A stretch of DNA of 64,000 nucleotides from Planctomycetota bacterium (GTDB taxonomy: Bacteria; Planctomycetota; Planctomycetia; Planctomycetales; Planctomycetaceae), in contig JAEZFD010000054.1 of assembly GCA_023417655.1 (NCBI GenBank), positions 1 through 64,000 on the forward strand, written 5' to 3'. Under the pieces are notes generated by a model that was given only the letters and a program-made list of their open reading frames with translations, was not told the origin of the DNA and did not search any database. Positions 25,128-35,153 of this stretch are shown one piece after another. The position numbers were made by a program, and so were the translations under genes. The first letter of the stretch is position 1. Every line of letters starts with the position of its first letter.

Positions 25128-26543
25128 TTAATGGGCTTCGACAGCGGGCTGCTGGAGTTTCCCGATCTCGGCAGGAGAGCGAAGCAGTTCTTCAATGCTG
25201 ATATTCGCCTGATGAGCATTCCGCAGAAACGACTCGTTGGAGGTATTTTCCAACAGCCGTCGCACCAGATAGGACATGCCCGGCAGGAGTTCACCGAATG
25301 GTGCATAGACACGCACCCGCAACTCTTGCTCGCTCAACAGCTGCTTCGTTTCGTCCGCCATCCCATAGAGCATCTGGATTTCCCAGGCATTCTGAGGAAT
25401 GTTGAGAGCGTCGGCCACAGCAATTGCGTGTGACAGGCTCCGCAGATTGTGGGAGGCAATTGCCGGACGCAGCCAGTCAGAGTTTTCAAAGAGAAACCGG
25501 GTCTGCTCCTCGAAGTTCTCGTCCGTCTGCCACTTCTCGCAATAGACCGGGCAGGGCCATCCCTGATAAGCAGCAGTGATGGTCTCGTGATCCCAGTAAG
25601 CACCTTTCACCAGACGCACCCAGAACGGCGTTCCCCGTTCTTCGGCAAATGCTCGCAGCTTGCGAAGGTCATCCCCTGAATCGGTGAGATAGGCCTGAAT
25701 CACGATGCCCAAGTGCGGCCAGTCGCGAAACTCTTCTTCCATTGCGATCTGCTGAAAGATCTCCAGCGTGAGATCTTTATAGGCGTAGTGCTCCATGTCG
25801 ATATTGACGAAAGCATCCTGCTCGCGAGCCAGTTTCAGAATCGGTCGCAGTCGCTGCTTCACGCGTTTGGCTGTTCCGACGGGATCGACCGGACGGAAGT
25901 GACTGGTGAGCGCCGAGAGTTTCAAAGAGATATTACATCGCGGCAGGAAGCCCCGTGAGTCCCGGTCCAGAACGATGTCTTCCGGCCAGGCATTGACCTG
26001 CGGAGCGAGCTCTTCAAGCAGTTCCATGTAGGCCTGCTGATAGTGGACTGCTTCCGGCTCGCTGATGACCGCTTCTCCGAGCAGATCGAGCGTGAAAGCC
26101 AGTCCATTCTTCCGCAATCGCGAGACACTGCGGAACAGTTCCTCTCCGGTAGTTCCGGCAATGAATCGTTCTGCCATCTTGCGGGCGTTGGTCCGCGCGT
26201 TGACCGCCAGCGCTTTCCCCAGAAGTGAATCGGGTTGGGCGACATCGAGCCCCATCCGGACAGCGGCGGGGAGGTGCGAACGGACTTCGTCAAAGTATTC
26301 CTGCAGATGCTGAGCAACCGACGAGCTGGATTTCAGCGTCGGCAGGACGTCCACAAACCGGAACATCTGAACTTTGACCGATTCGTCCTGCATCGCCCAT
26401 TCGAGAATGTGGTCGAGCCACCAGCGGCGTTCGAAAACTGTCGGTTTGCGGCGGTTGAGCCGTGTCCAGAGATCGAGCCCGATCTGCTGTGTGCGTTGTT
26501 CCACCTCCACTGCGGTGGCATCCTTGCGGCGACTGCTGGACAT
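25128..26543 (-). CDS. Proline dehydrogenase (PRODH domain only)
   Basis: A 471-residue protein. The PRODH barrel is recognisable by ISLKLSAL, VNIDMEHY, IVIQAYL, VRLVKGAYWDHE and IASHNLRS, followed by the EIQMLYGM and RVYAPFGELLPGMSYLVRRLLEN motifs. It oxidises proline to pyrroline-5-carboxylate with FAD. N-terminal helices (about 1-130) match the alpha domain of the bifunctional PutA-type enzymes, but the protein stops where the P5C dehydrogenase half would begin, and the sequence after the stop does not encode one. Start at 26543; the longer frame to 26801 has an unrelated leader. Second-step enzyme must be elsewhere. Confidence 0.88.
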   Translation of the reverse strand: MSSSRRKDATAVEVEQRTQQIGLDLWTRLNRRKPTVFERRWWLDHILEWAMQDESVKVQMFRFVDVLPTLKSSSSVAQHLQEYFDEVRSHLPAAVRMGLDVAQPDSLLGKALAVNARTNARKMAERFIAGTTGEELFRSVSRLRKNGLAFTLDLLGEAVISEPEAVHYQQAYMELLEELAPQVNAWPEDIVLDRDSRGFLPRCNISLKLSALTSHFRPVDPVGTAKRVKQRLRPILKLAREQDAFVNIDMEHYAYKDLTLEIFQQIAMEEEFRDWPHLGIVIQAYLTDSGDDLRKLRAFAEERGTPFWVRLVKGAYWDHETITAAYQGWPCPVYCEKWQTDENFEEQTRFLFENSDWLRPAIASHNLRSLSHAIAVADALNIPQNAWEIQMLYGMADETKQLLSEQELRVRVYAPFGELLPGMSYLVRRLLENTSNESFLRNAHQANISIEELLRSPAEIGKLQQPAVEAH

Positions 26544-27109
26544 CTTTGAATCGTTCACTGGAAAGAAATTCGGACGCCACTCCGGACTGACGCCGGATGT
26601 TGGCGACAGGAGTGCGGCCCCTGACTGTATGGAATCAGACAGGATCCCGAAAGAGAGGTCGAAGCGAAACGGGAATTCCCAGAACCAATGTTCCACAATC
26701 TGCTTGCGGCAGCGGTTCCTGACCGTCCGCGAGTCGAAAAGAGAGTGGACATTCGAATCAACGGAACGATATATTGCAATGATGGCTGATCTGAGTTGCA
26801 AGTGGAACTTCCGATCAGTTCACTTCGTGCCGCATTGTGCCCTCCAAATCGGGTCTGGGATGAGCACTGAGTCCCACCCCGCTCCAATGTGATGTCCTGC
26901 TGACGATGGCGTTCAGGAGTTTCGGGCGATCCCGCGATTTCTGACACCGCGAGAGGACGGATTCCACCTTCCCCGGTGGAGGTCAGACAACAGTCATGTC
27001 ACGAAGGTGTCGCAAGACGGTTTCGTTTGGCTTTGTCGAGACTTCTCTCTGCTCTGATCGCGTTGTTCCGCTGTCGCCGACATTCGCATCCGTGAAGGAA
27101 TCGTGAGAC
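26544..27109. other. Divergent intergenic region
   Basis: This 566-base stretch separates proline dehydrogenase from the DUF1553 gene and must hold both promoters. A short palindrome (CCACC/GGTGG) lies near 26968-26983. No RNA gene or supported small gene seen. Confidence 0.45.
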
Positions 27110-30100
27110 ATGCAGCGATCTGTCTCGATTCGGCCCCGTTGCTTTTCTTTTTCCGTCCGTCCCGCGTTCTTAACCCTGCGGCTCCTGACGATCTTCCTCG
27201 TCACCGGGACTGCCGGCTGGTGCTCAGCGCAGGAAAAGCGTCTTGAGTACAACCGGGACATCCGCCCGATCCTCGCGGACGCCTGCTTCGCGTGCCACGG
27301 CCCTGACAGTGCCGCCCGCAAGGCAGACCTCAGACTGGATCTGCGCGAGAACGCCATTGACATGAAGGCGATCTCCCCCGGAGACCCTGCGGCGAGTGAA
27401 CTTCTGAAGCGGATCCTCACAGACGACGAGCATGAACAGATGCCGCCGCCTGAAACGAAGAAGGTCCTGACTGAGGAACAGAAACAGACCCTGAAGGATT
27501 GGATCCAGCAGGGAGCGGAGTATCAGCTGCATTGGTCCTTCATCACACCGAAGAAACCGGTGCTGCCGGAAATCGCTGATCCACGCTGGTCACAGAATCC
27601 AATTGACCGATTTATTCGTGCCCGCCTCGAACAGGAGCAGATGACTCCCAGTACCGAGGCCGACCGGCGCACTCTGGCTCGTCGATTGAGTCTGGATCTC
27701 ACCGGCCTGCCTCCGGCTCCTGAGGTGGTTGAAGAGTTCGTGAATGACAAGAACGCCGATGCCTATGAGAAACTGGTCGACCGCTTTCTCGCATCGACGG
27801 ACTGGGGCGAACATCGTGGCCGTTACTGGCTCGACTACGCCCGATTTGCCGACACTCACGGGATCCATTTCGACAATTATCGCGAGATGTGGTCCTATCG
27901 TGACTGGGTCATCAGTGCCTTCAATCGCAACATGCCCTTCGATCAGTTCACGATCGAAAATCTGGCAGGTGATCTGCTCCCCAACGCAACGCTCGAACAG
28001 AAGATTGCATCCGGCTTCAACCGCTGCAATATGACGACGAACGAAGGCGGGATCATCGACGAAGAATATCTGGTGCTCTACACCCGGGATCGAACTGAAA
28101 CAACAGCGCAGGTCTGGATGGGACTGACCGCTGGTTGTGCTGTCTGCCACACGCACAAGTTCGACCCCATCTCGCATCAGGAATTCTACGAGCTGGCCGC
28201 CTTCTTCAATAACACGACACAAGCAGCGAAAGATGGCAACATCCCGGACACGCCTCCTGTCATCATGGTCCCTTCGCCAGCTGATGAAATTCGCTGGCAG
28301 GCTTTGACCGAGGAAATCGCCGCCACAAAGCGAGACAAACTCACCCGTAAGCAAGCAGCGCTGCCGGAGTTTGAGAAGTGGGCGGTTGAGGATTCAGCGA
28401 CCGTCTTCACGACTCCGCATTCAGACGCTCTTGCGTTGCATGCTCCGTTTAACGTCGAGGGAAAAACGGCCGCCGTGACAGTGGCTGGTCAGCAGAGAGA
28501 ACTTCCTGTCGCTGAAAATGCGGAATGGGAAGCCGGTCCAGACAAGCAGCAGGCTGTGCGTATCTCCAAGACTGGAGCGATTGAACTTCCGGAGATCGGC
28601 GATTTCGATTCTGACCAGCCTTTCACAATCTCCGCCTGGGTCAAAGCTCCGGCAAATGACAATTCCGGCGCACTCGTCGCGAGAATGGATCCGAAGAACG
28701 AGCATCGCGGCTGGGATCTGTGGATCGAAGGGCGCCGCTTGGGCACCCACATCATTCACAGCTGGCCTGAGAATGCGATCAAGGTTGTCACGAGAAAGCA
28801 GATCCCGGCCAACAAATGGACGCATGTCGCCGTTTCCTATGACGGGTCGAAGAAGGCCGTGGGAGTCAAGATTTTCTTCAACGGGCAGCTTCAGGATCAG
28901 GTTCTGGTCTCCGCCGATAAACTGACGGAGACCACGAAAACTCCCGTCCCCCTCAAGATTGGTCAGCGAAACACAGGGGCCGTCGCGACCGGGGTCGCAA
29001 TTCAGGATCTGCGTCTTTACGAAAAGCGACTGACTCCCGAAGTCATCCTCGTCGAGAGCAAAGCCCGTGCGTTTGCTGCACAGCTGAAGCTTCCTGCCGA
29101 GAAGCGTGATGCAAAGACAATGGAAGAGCTGCTGGAGTGGTGGCTGCAGACGCACGACGCTCGTTCGATGGAGCTGACTCAGCGGCTGAGTCTCCTGCAA
29201 AAGGAAGAGTCAGAAATCCGTGGACGAGGAACAATCGCTCACATCATGCAGGAGAAGCCGGATCCGGCAATGGCCTTCATTTTGAATCGCGGAGAATACG
29301 ACCAGCGACTGAATCAGGTGACTCCGAATACCCCTGCGATTCTGCCTCCATTTCCGAAGGATGTTCCCCGCAATCGACTGACGTTTGCAAAATGGCTGCT
29401 TCAGCCTGACCAGCCGTTGACAGCCCGCGTGACCGTGAACCGGTTCTGGCAGGAAATCTTTGGAACCGGGCTCGTAAAAACCTCCGGTGATTTCGGGGTG
29501 ATGGGCGAACTTCCTTCTCATCCCGAGCTGCTGGACTGGCTCGCACTGGACTTTGTCGAGCACGGCTGGGATGTGAAGCGGTTCTTCAAACAGATTGTCA
29601 GGTCTGCAACCTATCGGCAGTCCTCTGCCGCGCCACAGGCAAAATGGGATCGCGATCCGGAAAATCGTCTCCTCGCCCGTGGGCCTCGCTTCCGGATGGA
29701 TGCAGAAATGGTTCGGGATTACGCACTCGCTTCCAGCGGGGCACTGGTCCGTCAGATCGGCGGTCCGAGTGTGAAGCCGTATCAGCCTGAAGGAATCTGG
29801 GAAATCGTCGGCATGCCCGGCAGTACGACTCGGAATTACAAGCAGGATTCCGGCGAATCCCTGTACCGACGGAGCATGTATACGTTCGTCAAACGCATGG
29901 CTCCTCCGCCGTCCCTGGAGATCTTCAATTCACCAAATCGCGAGTTTTGCGTCGTCCGTCGGGAACGCACCAATACGCCGTCACAGGCACTTGTGACATT
30001 GAACGATGAACAGTTTGTTGAGGCGGCCCGGATCATGGCACAAAACGTCATTCGCCAGGCAGGAGCCGATACTTCAGCACGGCTGAAGGTCTTGGGCGAA

Positions 30101-30319
30101 CGACTTCTCGCCCGTGACTTCCGTGCGGAAGAACGAGAAGTTCTCCTCGCATCACTCAGCGCACTTCAGGCTCACTATGACCAGCATCCGGACGACGCCG
30201 GGAAGCTGATCGAGGTCGGTGAATCGACCCCTGACGCGGGGATTCCGGCCAACGAACTGGCCGCATGGACAATGCTCTGCAATGAAGTCATGAATCTTGA
30301 CGAAGTCCTGAACAAATAA
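27110..30319 (+). CDS. PSCyt1/DUF1549/LamG/DUF1553 exported cytochrome-like protein
   Basis: A 1069-residue planctomycete-type protein. A signal peptide (about 1-40, ending WCSAQ) precedes a PSCyt1 domain with a heme-binding CFACH at 59-63 and the GPD motif after it. DUF1549 (PSCyt2) spans about 160-370 and contains a second CxxCH (CAVCH, 343-347). A LamG/concanavalin-like domain is inserted at about 440-630 (QPFTISAWVKAP, GRRLGTHIIHSW). DUF1553 (PSD1) follows at about 730-1000 with ARVTVNRFWQEIFGTGLV. These proteins are thought to take part in periplasmic polysaccharide breakdown or redox. It forms a pair with the DUF1501 gene 96 bases on. Confidence 0.95.
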   Translation: MQRSVSIRPRCFSFSVRPAFLTLRLLTIFLVTGTAGWCSAQEKRLEYNRDIRPILADACFACHGPDSAARKADLRLDLRENAIDMKAISPGDPAASELLKRILTDDEHEQMPPPETKKVLTEEQKQTLKDWIQQGAEYQLHWSFITPKKPVLPEIADPRWSQNPIDRFIRARLEQEQMTPSTEADRRTLARRLSLDLTGLPPAPEVVEEFVNDKNADAYEKLVDRFLASTDWGEHRGRYWLDYARFADTHGIHFDNYREMWSYRDWVISAFNRNMPFDQFTIENLAGDLLPNATLEQKIASGFNRCNMTTNEGGIIDEEYLVLYTRDRTETTAQVWMGLTAGCAVCHTHKFDPISHQEFYELAAFFNNTTQAAKDGNIPDTPPVIMVPSPADEIRWQALTEEIAATKRDKLTRKQAALPEFEKWAVEDSATVFTTPHSDALALHAPFNVEGKTAAVTVAGQQRELPVAENAEWEAGPDKQQAVRISKTGAIELPEIGDFDSDQPFTISAWVKAPANDNSGALVARMDPKNEHRGWDLWIEGRRLGTHIIHSWPENAIKVVTRKQIPANKWTHVAVSYDGSKKAVGVKIFFNGQLQDQVLVSADKLTETTKTPVPLKIGQRNTGAVATGVAIQDLRLYEKRLTPEVILVESKARAFAAQLKLPAEKRDAKTMEELLEWWLQTHDARSMELTQRLSLLQKEESEIRGRGTIAHIMQEKPDPAMAFILNRGEYDQRLNQVTPNTPAILPPFPKDVPRNRLTFAKWLLQPDQPLTARVTVNRFWQEIFGTGLVKTSGDFGVMGELPSHPELLDWLALDFVEHGWDVKRFFKQIVRSATYRQSSAAPQAKWDRDPENRLLARGPRFRMDAEMVRDYALASSGALVRQIGGPSVKPYQPEGIWEIVGMPGSTTRNYKQDSGESLYRRSMYTFVKRMAPPPSLEIFNSPNREFCVVRRERTNTPSQALVTLNDEQFVEAARIMAQNVIRQAGADTSARLKVLGERLLARDFRAEEREVLLASLSALQAHYDQHPDDAGKLIEVGESTPDAGIPANELAAWTMLCNEVMNLDEVLNK

Positions 30320-30415
30320 CGGGCCGACTTTGTGGCCGCGTATGAATTCCAGTGAACTCGCGCAGTGGCTGATAAGCAGCAGTGCTCCGCGATCTCAAAA
30401 AAGAGGATAGCCGGG

Positions 30416-31885
30416 ATGTCTCTTCTCGATGAATTCCGACTGAATGTGACCCGGCGTCATTTCTTTGGACAGGGGACCAATCTTCTCGGTTCAGCGGCTC
30501 TCGCCTCGCTACTGGGGCAAAACGTCAAAGCCGCACCAGCAGGGCAGTCAGGCCAATTGCAGCAGGCCGGGAACATTCCGACGCATTTTCCTGCCCGCGT
30601 GAAACATGTCATTTATCTGCATATGGTCGGCGGGCCGTCACAGCTCGATCTGTATGACTATAAGCCCATGATGGAGGAATGGTACGACAAAGACCTTCCC
30701 GAGTCCGTCCGCAATGGACAGCGACTGACGACCATGACGTCAGGTCAGGCCCGTTTTCCGATTGCGCCGACCATGTTCAAGTTCAAGCAGTGCGGCGAGA
30801 ACGGAATGTGGGTGACCGACAATCTTCCTTACATGCAGTCGATGACGGACAAGATCTGCTTCATTCGCAGCATGCATACCGAGGCGATCAACCACGAACC
30901 GGCAATCAGTCTGATGCAGACCGGCAATCAGGTGAGCGGCCGCCCCTGTCTGGGATCGTGGACCTCGTATGGTCTCGGGAGCCTGAATGACAATCTCCCG
31001 ACATTTGTGGTGATGGTCGCAATTCCCAGTAATCGGGAACAGGAACAGGCAATCTCAGGGCGACTCTGGTCATCAGGATTTCTGCCGGGCGAACATGCGG
31101 CCACCAGCTTCCGGACCAGTGGCGATCCGATCCTGTACATCAACAACCCGGCCGGGGTTCCATCTGCGGTTCGCCGAAAGACGCTCGACGGGATTCGGGC
31201 ATTAAACGAAATGACGTTCGACGCCATCGGCGATCCGGAAACACGCACCCGGATTCAGCAGTACGAGCTGGCTTATCGCATGCAGTCCAGTGTGCCTGAA
31301 CTCGCTGATTTTTCTCAGGAGACCGAAGCGACGCTGAACATGTATGGGCCTGACATTAAACGCCCTGGAAGTTTCGCACAGACAGCACTCCTCGCCCGAC
31401 GGATGGTCGAACGAGGAGTCCGCTTCGTGCAGGTCTACCACAACAACTGGGACAATCACGGGAACGTAGCTGGGCGACTTCCGTCACAATGCCTTGATGT
31501 CGACCAGCCGTGCCATGCCCTGATTCAGGATCTGGAGCAACGTGGGCTTCTCGATGAAACGCTCATCATCTGGGGCGGCGAGTTCGGACGAACGATTTAT
31601 TCACAAGGGGGACTGTCTAAACAGAACTACGGGCGCGACCATCATCCCCGTTGCTTCACCATGTGGATGGCCGGTGGCGGCACGAACGGCGGCATGATCT
31701 ATGGTGAGACCGACGACTTTTCCTACAACATTGTGAAGGACCCGGTGCATGTCCGGGACTTCCATGCGACAGTCCTGAAACTGCTGGGGTACGATCACGA
31801 ACGTCTTTCGTTCAAGTTTCAGGGACTCGATCAGAAACTGACCGGAGTCCTTCCCGCTCGCGTGATCCCGGAACTGCTGTCCTGA
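30416..31885 (+). CDS. DUF1501 family protein
   Basis: A 489-residue protein. The start at 30416 has a GAGGA Shine-Dalgarno about 8 bases upstream. The N-terminus has twin arginines (TRRHFFGQG) and a hydrophobic stretch, suggesting Tat export. DUF1501 motifs are visible: HVIYLHMVGGPSQLDLYDYKP, NHEPAISLMQTG and GGEFGRTIY, an alkaline-phosphatase/sulfatase-like fold. It nearly always follows a DUF1549/DUF1553 gene in planctomycetes, and does so here, which suggests a functional pair in the periplasm. Substrate unknown. Confidence 0.95.
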   Translation: MSLLDEFRLNVTRRHFFGQGTNLLGSAALASLLGQNVKAAPAGQSGQLQQAGNIPTHFPARVKHVIYLHMVGGPSQLDLYDYKPMMEEWYDKDLPESVRNGQRLTTMTSGQARFPIAPTMFKFKQCGENGMWVTDNLPYMQSMTDKICFIRSMHTEAINHEPAISLMQTGNQVSGRPCLGSWTSYGLGSLNDNLPTFVVMVAIPSNREQEQAISGRLWSSGFLPGEHAATSFRTSGDPILYINNPAGVPSAVRRKTLDGIRALNEMTFDAIGDPETRTRIQQYELAYRMQSSVPELADFSQETEATLNMYGPDIKRPGSFAQTALLARRMVERGVRFVQVYHNNWDNHGNVAGRLPSQCLDVDQPCHALIQDLEQRGLLDETLIIWGGEFGRTIYSQGGLSKQNYGRDHHPRCFTMWMAGGGTNGGMIYGETDDFSYNIVKDPVHVRDFHATVLKLLGYDHERLSFKFQGLDQKLTGVLPARVIPELLS

Positions 31886-32040
31886 GTCAGCCCGCAATGG
31901 CAGGGCACCCACTCAATTCACATGAAAGAAGCCGGTGTCATCCCGCGTTGCTGCAGGCTTGCACCTTCCTGCAAAACAAGGGATGTTCCAGCATCACGCC
32001 GCTGAAACCGCTTCGATGAACTCTCTCCGTGGAGATGCTA

Positions 32041-33222
32041 ATGAGACGTCTGCTCGCGTTCTGTCTGACAATCGGCTTGCTGAACAGCAGTCTGGGAAAA
32101 CTCAGTGCAGCCGGACCGGATCCGATACCGCTTTGGCCAGCAGGGGCACCCGGCGCTGTGGGAACCGAGCCTGCTGATATCCCCCAGCTCCGGTTCTATC
32201 CTGCTGATCCGAAGATCGCGACTGGCGCCTGTATCGAAGTTCTCCCCGGCGGCGGATATGCCCATCTTGCCACCGATCACGAAGGACATCAAATCGCAAC
32301 CTGGCTGAATTCGATCGGTGTCTCGGCAGCTGTCGTGACCTATCGACTTGGTCCCCGTTATCGCCATCCTGCTCCGCTGCAGGACGCTCAGCGGGGCATC
32401 CGTTATCTGCGAGCCCATGCGAAAGAACTGAAGATCGATCCAAACCGAATTGGTGTCCTGGGCTTCTCGGCAGGCGGTCACCTTGCCTCAACAGTCTCCA
32501 CTCATTTCGACAAGGGAGATTCTTCAAGCAGCGATCCAATCGCACAGCAGAGTTCCCGCCCTGACTTCAGTGTTCTGTGCTACCCGGTGATCAGCCTGAA
32601 GTCATCATTCACTCATGGGGGCTCGAAGAAGAACTTACTCGGAGAGACCCCGGATCAGGCCCTCGTTGAGAAACTTTCCAACGAGACTCAGGTGAACAAA
32701 GAGACCCCTCCGACATTCATCTTCCACACAACAGAAGACAAGGCCGTGCCGGTTCAGAACGCACTCGTCTATTATCAGGCGTGCGTGGCACACGGTGTCC
32801 CGGCCGAATTACATGTCTATCAGAAGGGACGGCACGGGGTCGGTCTCGCGACCGGTGATCCAGTTCTGAACACATGGAAAGACCGCTTGGAAGACTGGCT
32901 GAAGGTCAATGGAATTCTCTCGGTGAAAGAACACGCGGCCGTGAAGGGGAGCGTCAGTTTTAAAGGCCAGCCGCTGGCCCGGGGGACGATTGCTTTCAAC
33001 AGCGTCGACGATCAATACGCCGCGACGAGCTGGTCGACAATTGGCAACGGCAAGTTTTCGTTCTCAACCGCAGATGGCCCAGTACTCGGTGAGAACAAAG
33101 TCACGATTTATGCCTTCAGCCCGCCAGCTCCGTATCCGGCAGACGCACCAGTCCTTGTTGAGCAGGACCTGAAGGTCAATGTCGTCGCTGGGCCCAACGA
33201 ATTCTCCTTCGACATTCCATAG
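32041..33222 (+). CDS. Exported alpha/beta hydrolase (esterase) with TTR-like C-terminal domain
   Basis: A 393-residue protein. The ATG at 32041 has GGAG eight bases upstream; residues 1-24 are a signal peptide. The hydrolase domain (about 28-290) shows an oxyanion-loop PGGGYAHL, nucleophile elbow GFSAGG with Ser143, an Asp in HTTEDKAVP and His in GRHGVGLA, as in acetylxylan esterase/BD-FAE-like enzymes. Residues about 300-393 form a carboxypeptidase-regulatory or transthyretin-like beta domain (VKGSVSFKGQPLARGTIAF). It probably deacylates a polysaccharide in the periplasm. Terminator at 33259. Confidence 0.88.
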   Translation: MRRLLAFCLTIGLLNSSLGKLSAAGPDPIPLWPAGAPGAVGTEPADIPQLRFYPADPKIATGACIEVLPGGGYAHLATDHEGHQIATWLNSIGVSAAVVTYRLGPRYRHPAPLQDAQRGIRYLRAHAKELKIDPNRIGVLGFSAGGHLASTVSTHFDKGDSSSSDPIAQQSSRPDFSVLCYPVISLKSSFTHGGSKKNLLGETPDQALVEKLSNETQVNKETPPTFIFHTTEDKAVPVQNALVYYQACVAHGVPAELHVYQKGRHGVGLATGDPVLNTWKDRLEDWLKVNGILSVKEHAAVKGSVSFKGQPLARGTIAFNSVDDQYAATSWSTIGNGKFSFSTADGPVLGENKVTIYAFSPPAPYPADAPVLVEQDLKVNVVAGPNEFSFDIP

Positions 33223-33258
33223 AAGACTGTTTCAATCGGGAGAACTGCTCGAATCAAG

Positions 33259-33300
33259 TCCTCCTCTCCTGACAGGGTTGCTCAGGGGAGGAGGATTTTC
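33259..33300 (+). terminator. Rho-independent terminator after the esterase gene
   Basis: Arms 33259-33272 and 33282-33295 form a 14-base stem with one G-T wobble and a 9-base loop, followed by TTTTCATTT. It lies 36 bases after the esterase stop. Confidence 0.85.
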
Positions 33301-33443
33301 ATTTGATGCCCCTTTGCCAGCCCTTACAGGCCGCAGAACCAGAACGATGAAGGATTGAACTGGTAGCACTTCCGTGATGCTTTTTGACATCACTCACCAG
33401 GAAGATAGGGTTTCGCACCGCATCTTCTCTGTGCCTGAGTGTC

Positions 33444-34937
33444 ATGACCGAATCCCCTTCAACCGAGCTGCCGAACCCGCAGAGTTGTCACTCAACTCCT
33501 GCTAGGATCGGTCTCTCTCGCAAGGAGTGGAAATGCGAATCACTACAGATCGTCGCACTGGTTCTGACAGTCGTGCTCCTGTATTTCCCGGCCCTTTCAT
33601 TCGACTTTCTCAACTGGGACGATTACTGGTATCTGCACCGGAATGAGCTGATCTGGTCATGGCATCCAGCCAACCTGTGGAAGGTCGCGACGGAGTTTGT
33701 TGCCCGAAATTATGCTCCGGCCACGATCTTCACGTTTCTGGTGGAGCACACACTCTGGGGAATGAACCCGGCCGGGTATCATGCGACCAACATTCTGCTG
33801 CATGCCCTGAATACCGCTCTCGTGTTCCATCTGTTGCGGCAGCTGACGCGTAACGACTGGCTGAGCTTTAGCGTTGCACTGCTGTTTGCCGTTCATCCGG
33901 TTCAGGTCGAATCAGTTGCATGGATCTCCTCACGGAAGACGCTTCTCTCCTCAACGTTCATGCTTGCCAGCTTCATCTGCTGGCTCCGACCGGAACGTAC
34001 CGCACGGCAGGAGGCCTGGGGAATCTTGTGGCTGCTGCTGGGACTGCTGGCGAAGGCGAGCTGTGTCGTCATCCCAGCGATTGTCATCGCGTATGACGTG
34101 CTGGTCGCCCGACGCAAAGTGTCTGACGCACTCTCACGGCAGTTCATTCCGATCTTCTTCTGTCTGATTCTAATCCTGAGCACGATGCAGGCGCAGGTGA
34201 CGATTGTCGGCGGAGTTCGTGGGCATATCGGAATGAGCAAGCTGCAGCTCTTTGCTGTGAATTTGACGCTGCTCTGGCGGTACGTCTTTATGTTGATCTG
34301 GCCCACCGGTCTGTGTGTGTTATACGACCCGCCAACGAATGGGATCGGGCCGCTGGTATTCCTGTCTGCCGTCGGTTGGGGACTAGTGACCGCGGTCCTC
34401 TGGCGAATCCGTAAGACGCAGCCACTTGTGACATTCGCCGGAATCTCTGCACTGCTGATCATGATTCCGATGCTGAATCTGTTTCCACTCACAACGCTGA
34501 TGAATGACCGCTATCTCTATCTCACCTGCATTCCTGTTTTCGCAATTTTTGCGGCAATGCTGCGACAAGGATGGCAGTTTCTCCCCCGTCTTTCTTCAAA
34601 CCGTGTCCTGACCCGGGTCGCCGCCTGCACTGTCACATTCGCAGTGGCGGGCGCCCTTAGCGTGGCAACGCATCACTATCTCCCGGTCTGGCGCGATCCT
34701 ATTTCACTCTGGAATGATGCCCGATCGAAGACGCCGTCACTGACTGTCGTGCATGTGCAATGGGCACTCGCACTGGAAGAGTTGGGCGAACGACATGAAG
34801 CGATCGACGCTCTGGACCATGCCATGCAGCACTGTCATCCGGACGAGGCCGACCAGAAGCGAATCGAGGAACTCAAGAGTCGTCTCCTGAACCCGGAGTC
34901 ACGTCCAATGATCGATCGCCGACGGACGAATTTGTAA
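33444..34937 (+). CDS. GT-C/O-mannosyltransferase-like membrane protein with C-terminal TPR-like tail
   Basis: A 497-residue protein. After a polar N-terminus it has about ten membrane segments. The first external loop carries the conserved NWDDYWY motif and HLLRQLTRND, HPVQVESVAWISSRK follow, which is the pattern of TMTC/PMT-like proteins with TPR repeats found widely in bacteria. The C-terminal 65 residues look like one to two TPR helices (ALALEELGERHEAIDALDHA). Expected to transfer a sugar from a lipid carrier to a protein or envelope acceptor. ATG 33444 chosen over 33384 by the absence of features upstream. Confidence 0.75.
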   Translation: MTESPSTELPNPQSCHSTPARIGLSRKEWKCESLQIVALVLTVVLLYFPALSFDFLNWDDYWYLHRNELIWSWHPANLWKVATEFVARNYAPATIFTFLVEHTLWGMNPAGYHATNILLHALNTALVFHLLRQLTRNDWLSFSVALLFAVHPVQVESVAWISSRKTLLSSTFMLASFICWLRPERTARQEAWGILWLLLGLLAKASCVVIPAIVIAYDVLVARRKVSDALSRQFIPIFFCLILILSTMQAQVTIVGGVRGHIGMSKLQLFAVNLTLLWRYVFMLIWPTGLCVLYDPPTNGIGPLVFLSAVGWGLVTAVLWRIRKTQPLVTFAGISALLIMIPMLNLFPLTTLMNDRYLYLTCIPVFAIFAAMLRQGWQFLPRLSSNRVLTRVAACTVTFAVAGALSVATHHYLPVWRDPISLWNDARSKTPSLTVVHVQWALALEELGERHEAIDALDHAMQHCHPDEADQKRIEELKSRLLNPESRPMIDRRRTNL

Positions 34938-34952
34938 GTTCAGACAGCTTCC

Positions 34953-34990
34953 AGCAATCCCTTTGCTCTCAACTTAGCGGGTTGCTTTTC
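34953..34990 (+). terminator. Possible weak terminator
   Basis: Arms at 34953-34961 and 34979-34986 pair over eight bases with one bulge, followed by TTTTC. It lies 16 bases after the GT-C gene. Imperfect stem and long loop, so the call is tentative. Confidence 0.4.
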
Positions 34991-35153
34991 GACACTCAAT
35001 TGCGCTGATTGCATTCCGTGATTTCACGAGTGATACTCTGCAAGCATTACGGACTTGCGATTAAATTCGTAAACATTATGTCTTTGATCAGCCCGTCTCG
35101 AGGACCTGAATTCCCTTCCCACGTGCGAAGCCCTACCGACAGGAGTCCCTCCG

